Shown one piece after another: positions 45,525 through 56,848 of a stretch of 64,000 nucleotides of DNA. Under the pieces are notes generated by a model that had not been told where the DNA came from, ran no database searches, and worked only from the letters and a program-made list of their open reading frames with translations. A program made the translations under genes and the position numbers. Within the stretch, counting starts at the first letter, position 1, and the number at the start of each line of letters is the position of its first letter. Origin of the DNA: Prostheceraeus crozeri (Eukaryota > Platyhelminthes > Polycladida > Euryleptidae); contig CAJQUW010003455.1 in assembly GCA_907163375.1 (NCBI GenBank), forward strand, positions 124,001 through 188,000, in the 5' to 3' direction.

Positions 45525-47768
45525 TCAAAACTTCCACGAATCGCACAGATGATGCTTAGTCTTGTTCTGCGACTGAAGACGATGAGACCACAGTGACTCC
45601 TTCACAATTCGCCTTCTCCAACCCGGCTCCTTGTCCACTATCTCCATCTCGCTCACTGCTACACGATGGTTCGCCTCCACTGCGTGCTGCGCCACTTCTG
45701 ATCGGAGTACATCCATATTGCGAATTGAACGCTGATGCTCTTTCTGTCTTTCCTCCAATGGGCGTTGGGTCTCTCCCACATACATCCAATCGCACCCTTC
45801 TTCTCCGCACGGAATCTTGTAGACTGAACCCAAGATCTTGGCTGGTTCAGGTCTCTTCTTGACCAGAAGTGAGCGAAGAGTTGATGTTGGTTTCATGGAT
45901 ACGCTAACATCAACTTCCCGAAGAATCGAGGCGATCTTCTCTGACACTCCCTTTACATAAGGCATCGGATGCCTTACTCGTGACTCATTCACCTTTCCAT
46001 CCATCGTTGAATCAGCACAGCGCCACCAACGTTCGATCTCAGCATCACCATACCCATTGCTCCTGAGTGCTTTCGTCACACGCAGCTTCTCTTCTTCCAC
46101 GTTGTCAGGTGAACAAACTAACTGAGCTCGGTTAGAAAGGGAACGTACTAGACCTTGGAAGACGCTGCGAGGATGCGAAGACTCCCGATGTAGATAGCGA
46201 TCGGTGTGAGTGTTCTTTCGGAAAACAGAGAACGTAAAACCTGTTGTTCCACGTAAAATGCTCACATCCAGAAAAGATATACGGTTGTTGACTTCCATTT
46301 CTTTGGTAAAGCAAATCGAGTCGCGTAAACCATTAATAAACGAGATAAAGGAGTCCAACTCCTCATCAGAATGGGGCCAAACTAACAATATGTCGTCCAC
46401 ATATCTCACCCACACGCTGGGTATTCGAAGTCCACCAGAAAGAGCACTGTCCATGGCCAACTTTTCAAAATGAGTCATAAAGAGGTTCGCGGCGACTGGG
46501 CCTAGGCTACTTCCCATAGAGACACCCAACTTCTGACTGAAGATAACCTCTCCAAAACGAAAATAGCTGGATGAAAGTACCATTTTGGATAAAGTAGTAA
46601 TTTCCTCCACCGATAATTTCGTCCGCTCCGACAAGGAGTCATCATGCCTAAGCAACGAACCAAATACTGCAATTGTCTCCTGTAATGGCACGTTCGTGAA
46701 TAAGGATTCAACATCCAAAGAAACCAAATAACCATCGGCCGGATTGAGGTGTTCCAATTTCCTGAGAAGATGAGATGAATTCAAAATGAAAGACTCAGCC
46801 TCTCTAACGAACGGCTTCATTATATCTGCCAATCTCCTTGATATAGATGACCAAAGACTGTCTCTCATGCAAACAATAGGTCTCATTGGAACTCCTGGTT
46901 TGTGAACCTTTGGAAGGCCAAAAAAATGAGGCATCTGGAAATAAGTCGGACAGAGGTGAAGTAAAACATTCCTTGTCATCCTGCCATCATTTGCAATGTC
47001 ACTCAAATAGCGATGTAAGTCTTTTCTCAGGTTTTGACCAGGATCTTTGTTCAGCTTCTCATAAGGCCCATTGTTGATCAAGGTTGTTAACTTCTCCATG
47101 TAAACCGCTCTATCTAATACCACTGTGGCATTCCCTTTGTCCGCTGGAAGTATGATTATAGAATCATTCTCACGTAATCGTTTGATTGCCATCCTTTCCG
47201 CTGTGGACAAATTGGACTTTGGGACTCTCGCCTTGCGAAGCACTGTCGAAGTCTTCTTGCGTACATGGGCTTTGTCTACTTCACTGCACCCATGTATTGC
47301 CGTCTCCAGAGAAGCAATAAAATCTGATTGGGGAATTTGCGAAGGAGAAATTGAAAAGTTCAAACCACGTTCTAAAACACCAATCTCATCTCCATCCAGA
47401 GTCACAGAACTGAAATTGCACACACACTCCCGTCGTACTTTTTCCTCGTCCTTGATACCAGTGTGAAAACCGTTGAACGACTTAAGTCGCCGAAGTCTTT
47501 GCTTGAAACGGTCCTCCAATTCACATTTGTGCCTCTCCGTGGTAAACGATAGATACTCCATTACTCTATCACATAAATTAATGTCCTCAAGTAACATTAG
47601 CATACACTTCTTTCGCGTAGAAATAGCAGATTTGAGATCAGCCTCAACTTTCCTCAAACGATGTATCTCTTTATGCATCATCTTCCGACCAACATACTTG
47701 CGAATTGAAGAATCAAAATCGAAGCGACCCGGTAGAGAAAACCAGAGAGATCTAGGCAAAATCTCCAA
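45525..47768 (-). CDS. Penelope-like RT with GIY-YIG endonuclease, 747 aa, intact
   Basis: A single open frame. The N-terminus is helical and basic. SIIILPADKGNATVVLDRAV and HFFGLPKVHKPGVPMRPIV are typical of Penelope-like proteins (about residues 205-300). The RT catalytic blocks are YLVSLDVESLFTNVP (Asp), GVSMGSSLGPVAANLFM and WVRYVDDILLVW (YVDD), then RISFLDVSI. The C-terminus has C-x4-C then WMYVGETQRPLEERQKEH, the GIY-YIG fold with its Tyr, Gly and Arg. It copies element RNA and nicks the target. The start was taken at 47768, about 50 bp inside the junction with the inverted partner. Some N-terminal sequence may be missing, but the length is close to usual. No stops or shifts are visible, so activity is possible. 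Confidence 0.92.
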   Translation of the reverse strand: MEILPRSLWFSLPGRFDFDSSIRKYVGRKMMHKEIHRLRKVEADLKSAISTRKKCMLMLLEDINLCDRVMEYLSFTTERHKCELEDRFKQRLRRLKSFNGFHTGIKDEEKVRRECVCNFSSVTLDGDEIGVLERGLNFSISPSQIPQSDFIASLETAIHGCSEVDKAHVRKKTSTVLRKARVPKSNLSTAERMAIKRLRENDSIIILPADKGNATVVLDRAVYMEKLTTLINNGPYEKLNKDPGQNLRKDLHRYLSDIANDGRMTRNVLLHLCPTYFQMPHFFGLPKVHKPGVPMRPIVCMRDSLWSSISRRLADIMKPFVREAESFILNSSHLLRKLEHLNPADGYLVSLDVESLFTNVPLQETIAVFGSLLRHDDSLSERTKLSVEEITTLSKMVLSSSYFRFGEVIFSQKLGVSMGSSLGPVAANLFMTHFEKLAMDSALSGGLRIPSVWVRYVDDILLVWPHSDEELDSFISFINGLRDSICFTKEMEVNNRISFLDVSILRGTTGFTFSVFRKNTHTDRYLHRESSHPRSVFQGLVRSLSNRAQLVCSPDNVEEEKLRVTKALRSNGYGDAEIERWWRCADSTMDGKVNESRVRHPMPYVKGVSEKIASILREVDVSVSMKPTSTLRSLLVKKRPEPAKILGSVYKIPCGEEGCDWMYVGETQRPLEERQKEHQRSIRNMDVLRSEVAQHAVEANHRVAVSEMEIVDKEPGWRRRIVKESLWSHRLQSQNKTKHHLCDSWKF

Positions 47769-48048
47769 CGTAAGACAATCACCAAAGAATTCGATACACA
47801 GTCTACTTCATGAGACTGAAGTCTCATCGTCTTCAGTCGCAGAACAAGACTAAGCATCATCTGTGCGATTCGTGGAAGTTTTGACTCTCTTTTTTTGATT
47901 TCTGGTTTTAGCGTCTTACTTATTAATTGTGTACAGTAGCATACCTTATCTTTTATTTTGTGACTTCAGAGTTAGTTTTTTCTTTGTGTCTTTAATCTGT
48001 GTTTCAAGCTGTTAGAACTTGGTTAACAGTTCTCATGTAAGTTGCTTC

Positions 48049-48099
48049 TTGTCACTTTCCTGACGATGATCGTGTAGAACGGTCGAAAGATCTCGACAA
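48049..48099 (+). ncRNA. hammerhead-like motif, inverted partner
   Basis: Mirror of the motif at 45310-45360, reading on the plus strand with CTGACGA at 48060-48066 and GAAA at 48085-48088. The same reservation about the displaced stem I applies. Confidence 0.45.
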
Positions 48100-48166
48100 T
48101 AAACGATCGAAAAAAACGAACATCTGTTTTGCGGACTCCCTAGAAATTATTGCAAAGAATCATTCT

Positions 48167-50017
48167 GACCGCGTAAAATGGCGTCTGGTAAGTTGTTGTT
48201 AATGATAGTTCATTCAACTTAAATCGTCAAATTTGCGCAACACCTAGTGAAAGGTCACTACATATAATACAGTTGATGTCTCATGAACACGGTTCTACAT
48301 CTCAGTTAGCAAGAGTATAACTTTTCAGTACCAATTCATTTATGTTCAACTACATAGTCCACTAAAACTCATTTATGACAAGGTTCATTGTTAACGTACA
48401 TCCCATTCATCTAGTGGTTGATCTAGTATAAAAAATTATGACGCTTTCAACTGGATCAGTAAGTCGGTCAAATTTTTGGCATATAATGAAACTAAAAGCA
48501 ATCACCATAAATGCAGACAGTGCGTTAATTTTCACCACGTGAACTATACATGAGCAACTAAATAAATTTCGCAAAAATGATCATGGTTCAACCCAGTTTA
48601 CCACATGAATGTCATAAGAATAGCTTCTTCCGAGTTGCGACGTTGAATAGTGAGCATTCTTTAAGAACAGTTTCAGTAGGCCTATTTAAGAAAAAGGAAT
48701 GGCAGCTGACGAAAGGTGGTGCATTATGGGAGAGTACTTTCATTTTAAGAAAATAAGCGGTTCTGCAGCCTAATTCAATCAGCTAATATAAAGTTGATTT
48801 TGTATTACCAACTCATGACCTGATTTAATGATGACTGATCAGACAGTAAATGACGTATTATTCGCACGCAGTGTTGCGTGTAAATAACTGGATAACTGAG
48901 GCCCAGTTATTCCCCCGTGAAAGTGTGTACCAACAGCCTAAACTATACAGTGAGGTTATTTAGACGAGACAATTCGTCGAAATACGAATTATTTTGAACG
49001 GTTAAATTTTTGTATGACATCATGATTACTGCCAAATATTCTGCAAAATATTTTTTAGCAATGATCGCTAGAAGCACCTACTTCTTAGAAGTGGATATCT
49101 GTTGAACAAGTTACCCATGATTCATTCACAGTAGGGCTATCTTATTCATATAGTACAGCTTGCCCTAATCGAATTCACCGGAAATTTCAGAGTTATGTAT
49201 TTTGCACATCATTATCTGCTGAATCCGTCTCTTTAGCAATTATACAGCTTTCAATTTTAAATAAAATCGGTATGTTTGAGAATATTTTTTTGGCATATCA
49301 GAAGATACAAATTGATGAACTTATATAATCTCTGTGAGTAGTCATATTCAAAAATTTCAAGCGGGCATTGATTACCTTGCTTCGTAGTTCGGGTGATGCT
49401 TTTTGACATCAGGTAAAATAGAACGAATCAGACACTGATGGTGCGAAATCTATTTATCTGCTCAATGATGGGCACTACAACATGATGATTTATGTCAGTG
49501 ATTATTAATGTAGGTCCATACATACGTATATGCACTTGTATCATAGGCTAGTGGGTATTAATGTAGGCCTACACAAAGACAACGTGAAGTTCCACAACAC
49601 ACCAAAAAAATGACATACTTACATATCTAGTTGACTTCATCATAATTTATTGTACTATATCGATCGTCAAGTTAATCGTCCACCTATCATAGCGAATCTA
49701 ACACCTACTTGTAATGACGTTGTTCGCTATTGCTTGTTATTTTATTTTTTATCTAAGCTTATAGCCGAAGCTTCATAATCAACTTATTATCAATTTATAA
49801 AAGGTCTTCCTTCAACCAAAAAATATACTATATGAACTGCAAGTTTACAAAATAACCACCATACATCTTATTTTGTGTACAGTATACATTCATAGAATAA
49901 AGCATGCGTGTGTGCTATGATGTCATTATGAGTGCATACAAATCATCAAAATGTAAAGTTAACTCACTAATCTAAATGGATCGTTTCCTACAACCTGATG
50001 CAACACTTAAGTTTCTT
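48167..50017. other. no gene recognised
   Basis: AT-rich interior of the hAT-like insertion. No domain, RNA gene or element end identified. TAGGCCTA occurs at about 48680 and 49563. Confidence 0.4.
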
Positions 50018-50640
50018 TGGTACTTATGGGTTATCTCTCCCAAATTTATCTAGAATCTGCAAGAATCGTCACCAAACTTCGAATACACGTACTTAAGCAT
50101 AATTTCTACCTACATGCAAAATTCTATGCAGATCGGCAAGTACTTCTTGCATTAGAGACGATAACGTAAAGTGTAGCGATGTCAACAGCTTGATCTAACT
50201 TCGTCTGTTCGACGCATCATTGCTACTCGTGTATGCATTGTTCACTCTATTTCTTCGTCTCATTCACTGCCATTTGAGGGATGTGGCGCGGTCATCATCG
50301 CTTCACGAGTTGTAGAGAAATGACTTTGTTGACCTCAAGAGCCTTCTGCTCAGACGTTGAGGTCACTGACAAGTCAGATGAAGCTGCCGGCATCGCTGCA
50401 CTTCAAGTCATCGCTTCTAATTCAAAAAGAACATATCCGATTTACCAAAATTTGGTATGTGGCTAGAGATATCCTCACCTATGTGTGTTTAAAGTTTTGT
50501 GACGATTGATTCATTTCTACGGGTTTTGGACAAATTTGAAAACGTTGGGGATAACCCATAAGTACCGTTTTTTATTTGTTCTGCAGTCTCATTCGCCTGA
50601 CGATGACTGTCTGTGCCGTTCGAAAGGTCTCGCCTAAATA
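50018..50640 (+). repeat. decayed Penelope-like remnant with inverted flanks
   Basis: GGTACTTATGGGTTATC at about 50019 is mirrored at 50547-50567, and weaker similarity continues inward (AAATTT, AATCGTCAC). It is followed at 50597-50634 by CTGACGA, an imperfect stem, GAAA and GGTCTCGCC. This order is the same as in the 3' end of the element at 45254. I read it as an old 3' end of a related Penelope-like element. Confidence 0.4.
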
Positions 50641-51760
50641 GACATTTTTACCGAAATATCACGGTTTTCGGCTTCCGTCAAATAGAAAATAATCAATCAA
50701 GCCGATGATTTGGCGAAAAAATGGAAGTATTTATTTCTAATCCTGGCACTCGTTGAATGAAGAATGCAAGTGTTAATTTCAGGTTAGATGGGAGTGAGAC
50801 CGCAACTAGTCAACCAACTGAAGTAAAGTGATTGTACATGTAGTTATCACCAGTTAGCAACAACAATATGTTTAGGATAAAATTATACACTGTTGAATGT
50901 TGGATTGGAAACTTATTACGCCGCCGCACTAGTTAAGTGTTTATTAACAAAGGAGAAACGTTGGTTTATTTTATATAGCTTTATAATATAAATTTCGTTG
51001 GAAGACCTTTTGTGAATTGATACAGCCTATAATATTCTAACCGATAAAATCAAATCTACGTTTGCTTAATTCAGTGTCCGATGTCCCAAATGCTTTAACT
51101 TGCTTCTGAATGTTTCGTGTTGCTTTCCATTTTTCTGTTGTGAATATAGTTTTATTTTTCAGCGATTTGCCGGAAGCCGAGGAACTATTGTGTTAATTGC
51201 TCAATATATTCAAATGCAATTAATGCATAGCATCTGCAGCTTAAGGCAGGATCATCATTCATCATTTTTCCTTATTTTCATCAGACCTGTCACTAACTAA
51301 CAATCAATATTTTAGTGATCATTTTAGTCAATTGAAATCTAAAACTGATCAATGAATGTATGCACAACTGGTCATCAACAAAAAGATGAAGTATTTATAG
51401 ATTCCAGACAAAGATTACAATATGTTCAGTGGGCAAAAGTTGGCAAATGCATTAATATATGAAAACAATCATATAACACCCAAATCAATGTGTAGATAAA
51501 TGAGTGGTTTACGGTCGTACCTTAATAATCAATTAATTTCTATGCCAAATCAACTCTGACATTATAACCATAGAAATGGAACTTCATCTATGCTTTTGTT
51601 TTCCAAACGTCTACGGATAATTATGTGATTTTTCGCTGATTCATAGCTTTGACATAGCTATTCAGTCCCTTCCATTTAATAATTCAATGGTCTTCTGTTA
51701 TCAATTGAGATATCAAATAAAGCTGCTTATAAGAGCTGGCGAAAAAGTAATATCATAGAT
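50641..51760. other. no gene recognised
   Basis: Right interior of the hAT-like insertion. Only short open frames (51100-51300 and smaller) without domains. Confidence 0.4.
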
Positions 51761-52376
51761 GTCCCCACAAATCATGCTTTGATTGCATACTTCACTTATA
51801 TACTTGCTTTGATCGAAGTTGATTTTGCTGATTCCAAAACTCGAATCAATTCAGATTATTACTGTGATCTGATTAAAGAGGTGAGGTCCCTTCGCCGTAA
51901 ACCGAGGAATAAGAAGTTATGGCTACTCCACGATAACGCGCCAACACACACTTCACAGCGTTCTATGGCGCAAATCGCTTCGAGTGGCTTCCATTTGGTT
52001 GATCATCCGCCGTACAGCCCGGATATCGCTCCGAGCGATTTTCACCTTTTTAAAAGACTGAAGAATGATTTGCGTGGTGAAAAATGTGAGAATTCGTGTC
52101 ATCTTCAAAGCAGGGTTACCACTCTCTTGTCTTCTTATCCTACAACTTTCTATGAGGAAGGATTTCAGCAGTTGATCGTCCGCTGGCAAAAGTGCAAAGA
52201 TGCCCTCGGATCATATATTGAAAAATGAAGCTGACTAATTACTTTCCATCCTTTGAAAATCATTTACTAATATTTTTCCGTGCCCTATATACGTGCCTTT
52301 AACAAATACATAATTTTGAAATAAATCAAAACGTTTTTTCATTTCGAGTCTAAAGACTTATCGGGCACACCTCGTA

Positions 52377-53260
52377 TGACTGTCTTCATTTCGATGGTCT
52401 TCTGTCGAACCGTCGTATAAGCAAATTTTTCAGTTTTGAGATATTTACATCATCTGACCGAGAATGAAGCAGTCTTTCATCCTATCCATATAGCTAATTT
52501 GATTTCGACTTGGATCATGACGTAATAGGCCCTCTTCGTGTTGTATAATCAGAATTTTCTTTCTGTCGAACTGTCATATCAATTATACGACAGTTAGACG
52601 AAACTTTTGAACAACATATCAGTGTCGTATAAGTTATACGTCAGTTCGATTAAAATTAACAAGATTTTAAATAATGATACGACATCAGATTAAGTGACTA
52701 AAGAGGCTAAATGAATGTCGAAAGATACTTTGAACCATGGTGTCTAGTCAAAATCATGGCATCTTGACTTTACAGGGTTCTTATAAAGATAATTCTTTAA
52801 ATTTTGGTCTATTCATTTCCTAAGGTGACAAAATTGAAATGACTGGACACCAGCAATATAGAGGAACTGCACCATGAATGGCTTCAGGTCTAATCGTTTT
52901 GGTAATAGGCCTATCTCTCGTATGATCATGTTGCAATGTATAGGCTTTTAAATGATATTGATACAGTATCAAATCAATCACTTCCCATCATTAGGCCTAT
53001 ATTGTTAGCCTACTATTAGAAATGTATGGAACATATGAGAAGCTTATCGTCATGTAAGGTTTGCTAAAAATGAAAATGGTGAAAACAGACTCAGATATTG
53101 GACACGCAGTTTTGAATACAAATGACTCACCCGATATCTTAGGAACGGCTTTTTCTAGACAACATAGATTTCTAACCTTGCTAATATATGTTGAACTTGA
53201 ACTTCTTTATTGCTTCATTTCATCGTACATCTGAGGACTTGAATTGCTATAGTTCTAACG
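52377..53260. other. noncoding, with dispersed CGACAGTT words
   Basis: At 52395-52650 the words TATACGACAGTTAGAC, TATACGTCAGTTCGAT and TGTCGAACTGTCATA recur in both orientations. The remainder shows no gene. Confidence 0.4.
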
Positions 53261-53390
53261 ATGTCTCGACGAAAAAAACCAGAAGATATTCTAAAAGCTA
53301 TTTTTGATCTGTCCGAAGAAGAATCTCAAAATATCAACGATGAACTGATTTTCGATGCAAATGTTGGATATCAATTTGAAGATGACGAAA
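53261..53390 (+). CDS. candidate first coding exon, acidic N-terminus
   Basis: ATG at 53261 opens MSRRKKPEDILKAIFDLSEE and continues for 43 codons to GATGACGAAA|GTAAGT, a strong donor. The composition (basic start, then acidic with a DD/ED end) resembles the N-terminal exon of piggyBac-type or other transposase genes. No following exon is identified in 53.4-55.7 kb, so the function is unknown. Confidence 0.35.
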
Positions 53391-54148
53391 GTAAGTCAAG
53401 ATCTTGTAGCCTACTATTTGAATGTCAAAATTGGATTAAGTAGCATGGATCACTTTAGCTCGGATTTAAACATGGACTTAAGCTCATTTGAGTCAGTCTT
53501 ACACTTGCGAATCTCAATATAGTGAGGTTCCATGATGGAAATCTTAGAACGATAGAAACGATAACAAATCTATGCAATAATCTTTGCTGTCTTGAGATTC
53601 GCGATTATGAGATGACATTTCAGCACTAACTTTCCATAATATAATATGTACTCGTACATACCTATAGCTTCAGTGGGCGTGTCCAGTTGGAGTAAGGACA
53701 TAAGAGCCATTTTCCCGCTTAATATTTTCAGTGATAATACACGGGAACAAAATTTGATATTAAATGCTTGGTCAATTTATTTGAAGTATGCTAAATTGCA
53801 TTGCAAAAGAGGCCAGGCATTCCTGGGAGAGTCGTTCCTCTCCCAAAGTACGTATGTTATGTCATGGAAATCCTGCTTATCATCATACTCGTAGAAGCAT
53901 GTAGAACCAAGGATATGAAATGGTCTCTGCAAAGCTGTGTTTATATCGCCGCAGTACATGGAACACGAGTAGCTATCTTTTTTAATGACCTGTTATGGTA
54001 ATTTATATATGTCTATGATGAATTTGAATTAACAGATATTATTATTATCCCACCTACCTGTGAAAGTTGATGGTCTCCTGTAAAAAGTTTATGTACAAAT
54101 TAACGGATCAACATTCATTGTTACATCCTATGTTGAAGATATCTACAT
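53391..54148. other. no further exon recognised
   Basis: Short overlapping open frames at 53646-54001 contain no domain. Confidence 0.3.
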
Positions 54149-54196
54149 GAATTTCCGGGCAGCAATGTCAAATTATCATTGCTGCCCGCTAAATTT
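54149..54196. repeat. hairpin GGGCAGCAATG
   Basis: AATTTCCGGGCAGCAATG is mirrored by CATTGCTGCCCGCTAAATTT around a 13-bp loop. It shares its stem with the larger hairpin 54400-54501. Confidence 0.8.
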
Positions 54197-54399
54197 CAAT
54201 GGCTTTACATACGAAGGAAAAACCATTGCTACCCGCAAATTTTATTTGACCATGGAACTCTCAAAACACCTGGATATGAAACTATGGTAGAAGCATTTCA
54301 TCAGAAGCTCCTGAAATCATTTCTCCTGGTATGTTTGTCAAATTCAGCAGTGCCATTCTTACACGTCCACTTCACAGGAGCAAGAGATGTAACAATACC

Positions 54400-54501
54400 G
54401 TTATTAGGTATGAATTTGCAGGGCAGCAATGATAGAATTCCGCGTGCGCTACGCGCCCTTGGAATTCTATCATTGCTGCCCGCAAATTCATGCCTAATAA
54501 C
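54400..54501. repeat. 102-bp hairpin with about 42-bp arms
   Basis: GTTATTAGG...GGGCAGCAATGATAGAATTCC pairs with its reverse complement (two mismatches or indels) around a GC-rich loop, GCGTGCGCTACGCGCCCTT. It is probably a small hairpin MITE or the remnant of a palindromic element end. Confidence 0.85.
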
Positions 54502-55703
54502 TATACATTAGTAAATTCTTATCCCCCCTCCCCCAACCAAAGATATCAAGTATCTTTGACCCAAACTAATTTTCTGGTCATGCCCCTGCTAGTTTACCGG
54601 TAAAGATATCAATCAAATGTTTCATTACGTTATATGTAGGCCTATAGGCCCTATTAAGTTACACTTTCCGCTGCTTACCCATAGAGTGAAAATGCATGTA
54701 AATTAATGCAAGTTTGTGCGTCAGTAGTTAGATAAGCCTACATGTAAGGGTATTAATGATATGATTATTTTTTAAGATGACAAAAGCAGTTGCATGATAA
54801 AACAGTAATTAAAAAATAATGAAAAAATATGTTTCAAGTATTTCACATAGCTACTGAATTTTGTTCAAATATAGTTTGTTAAATTCTCCTCTACATTTTA
54901 TTTATGATTAGCCAAGAAAATGCATCATTAGGCAACGCTTACTCGTCTTAATTTGTTTAATTAGACTGTCATTAAAAAATATGTTTTCACCTGACTAGTC
55001 CTGGAAACGTTGCACATGGTTTATAAAATGAATGCTCGAATTGGATTATATTTCACGAAGTAGAAAACATCACCAGACTACCGTATTATAATGTCACTTC
55101 AAAATAATTTCTGTTTAAAATGGTGTCTTTAATTTTAGTAAAATTTAACTACCGAGGGAAAGCCTCGAAATCAAATTTGAATAAGCTAACTGTGTACAAG
55201 ATGGCCATGTGTCTAAAAATAGCACTTACGCTAACAGTTTGACGACGGTGATTTCACACGATGATCTACTACCCCAATGAGGACAATAACACACATAAAG
55301 CCACTCGTCGGCGTTCATCTTGTCATTTCGTCAGCTGCGAAAGAATTCAAGGTGAGTTCACGAGACCAATAGTTATTTTCTGCTGAAGGTTAAAGCTTTG
55401 TCTACCACAGTTATCATTCTTATAAATGATTCCACCGGCATAAATCTAGAGCAAAAACCATCCAGCTACAATGTCGATTAGCGAGTTTCGTTAACTTTCA
55501 CTGCATTTTCTATAATTGGGATTTTTATCTGGTGATCTAAATGCTGGCAACATGGCCATCTTTACATTCTACAACCAAAATCGGTAAATATGGTAATTAA
55601 GCTGCTATTATCCGTACTGCTTTGTTACCATGAGCCACAATAGCGATAATAAGTGTATACCGAGGAATGAAGTTTGTTTCTATTAGGTCTATGAATCCTA
55701 CTA
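54502..55703. other. no gene recognised
   Basis: AT-rich. TAGGCCTATAGGCC at about 54638. No coding region or RNA gene identified. Confidence 0.4.
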
Positions 55704-55706
55704 GCG

Positions 55707-56122
55707 GACCGGGGCTAGTTGTTACACGGGGCAAGTTGTTACAGTGGGCCTACAGTGAAAACTACAAAGCGAAATCTGACGCGTAACTAGCAAAAGATGA
55801 ACCTTTATTGACGCATTATTTTCCCCATGAAAAAAGTTCAATTTATTATATTATGTGAACTACAGATAAAAAAATCGTTTTTTCCGTCCTTCGAGTAATT
55901 TTTCAAGTTTTTGCATAATTTGTTACTCCAAGCGTCAAATGAGTCTCAGATTCACAGTTATCTGTTTGAGAGTACTTGTGTGTATGCTTTCGAGATTGTA
56001 AGTCTTTATGTTTCGCAAATTGCAGTCTTTTCAGCTGTAGAGTGATTTATCCAAAATCATTGCCCAAGGGGCATCTTGTTACAGCAGGGATGCGGCAAGT
56101 TGTTACAGTGTAACAACTTGCC
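55707..56122. promoter_or_regulatory. left subterminal GGGGCAAGTTGTTACA sites
   Basis: Sites lie at 55709-55725, 55728-55743 and 56068-56083, plus a 29-bp palindromic pair at 56094-56122. These are likely transposase binding sites, by analogy with subterminal repeats of other DNA transposons. The matching right-end set is 58845-58860, 58867-58882, 58889-58904 and 59065-59083. Confidence 0.6.
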
Positions 56123-56848
56123 CCATCTCCTAATCATTCGGTACTCGCTACGTTATGAGCCAGTTTATGAGAAATTCATTTTATCTCGAGAGGAAAGCAA
56201 CTTTCACTGTGAATGGCTAAAAGTGATGTCCTTAAGGGAACCAATCAGCTTGCTCCATCGGTATCATTCGATAACGTTTCATTGTCAAGTTGGCGATCAA
56301 GGCAAGAGGTGAGTAACATTTCGTTGTCATTTTTAAGATTGTAAACAGATGTCAATGGACTTATTGAACAATTGCTCTTGTTGTAGCCGTTATAGTAAAC
56401 ATATTCGAGAGTGCTGTGCATAGCAACTTGCTGCAGATGAGAAAAAATACCATTCAGGCAGCAGATAACATAAATTGTCTACAAGTCAATAGCCTAAGCC
56501 TACTACACATATGATTTAGACCTAGTCAGATTTGCAGTGCATGTACGCACATATGCTGGTTTGTGATTTCACATGTACTTGAATGTGTGAAACGCATACA
56601 ACTGTCAATAATCTAGGTACGTGCGACGTGCTCATATTTCAATGTGCACAAATAAATGATCAATTGTTTACAAAATATTATGTAAGCTTACTTTGAAGTT
56701 TTGTCTCCTGTTTGGAGTTGACTTCTTGTAAATATACCATGTGATACAGTAGACAGTAGATGTTTACATTTGTATATGCTACAATTTGTTTTAATGTAAG
56801 CTTATATGTATCATACATTTTTTCTATTTTTTTCAGAGATCGATTGTC

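Larger units (their letters stand above)
45254..48154 (-). mobile_element. intact Penelope-like element with inverted terminal copy
   Basis: The main copy reads on the minus strand. Its 3' end, including the last codons of the ORF, is present again in reverse at 47821-48154 (335-bp arms, 45254-45588). This produces a head-to-head 5'-truncated partner, the same design as the pair at 15956-20078. A 12-bp direct repeat AAGAATCATTCT flanks it (45219-45230, 48155-48166), with 23 bp between the left repeat and the arm. Confidence 0.9.
44480..51811. mobile_element. hAT-like insertion inside mariner, 8-bp target duplication
   Basis: ATCGAAGT occurs at 44472-44479 and 51812-51819, within one codon neighbourhood of the split transposase. 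The ends are CAAAGTGTTTAAATATG and, inverted, CAAAGCAAGTATATAAG. Both lead into TGCAATCAA about 25-30 bp inside. An 8-bp duplication and CAAAG ends fit hAT. No hAT transposase is seen inside, so it is a large non-autonomous element or a scaffold filled by later insertions such as the Penelope-like element. Confidence 0.75.
44195..52228 (+). pseudogene. mariner transposase, N-truncated and split in two
   Basis: The first part (44195-44479) reads ETRQARFECVQQN, then VTEDETPLSLYIPETKRQS (first catalytic Asp), then LTIVWDKKEPIEV. The second part (51820-52228) resumes as DFADSKTRINSDYYCDLIKE, then WLLHDNAPTHTSQ (second Asp) and PYSPDIAPSDFHLFKRLK (third Asp, DD34D pattern), ending at TGA 52228. 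Both parts are open. About 130 N-terminal residues with the HTH motifs are absent because only about 115 bp separate the left inverted repeat from the first conserved block. Confidence 0.88.
44037..52374 (+). mobile_element. mariner element split by a 7.3-kb insertion
   Basis: The inverted ends start CGAGGTGTGCCC and agree over about 40 bp with one mismatch. TA flanks both (44035-44036, 52375-52376). With the insertion 44480-51811 and one 8-bp duplicate set aside, about 1.0 kb of mariner remains. It lost the N-terminal, DNA-binding part of its transposase. Confidence 0.93.

Noticed and set aside
47473..47853. 126-residue plus-strand frame across the Penelope 5' junction
   Set aside because: Antisense to the N-terminus of the intact RT ORF and continued by chance into the inverted partner.
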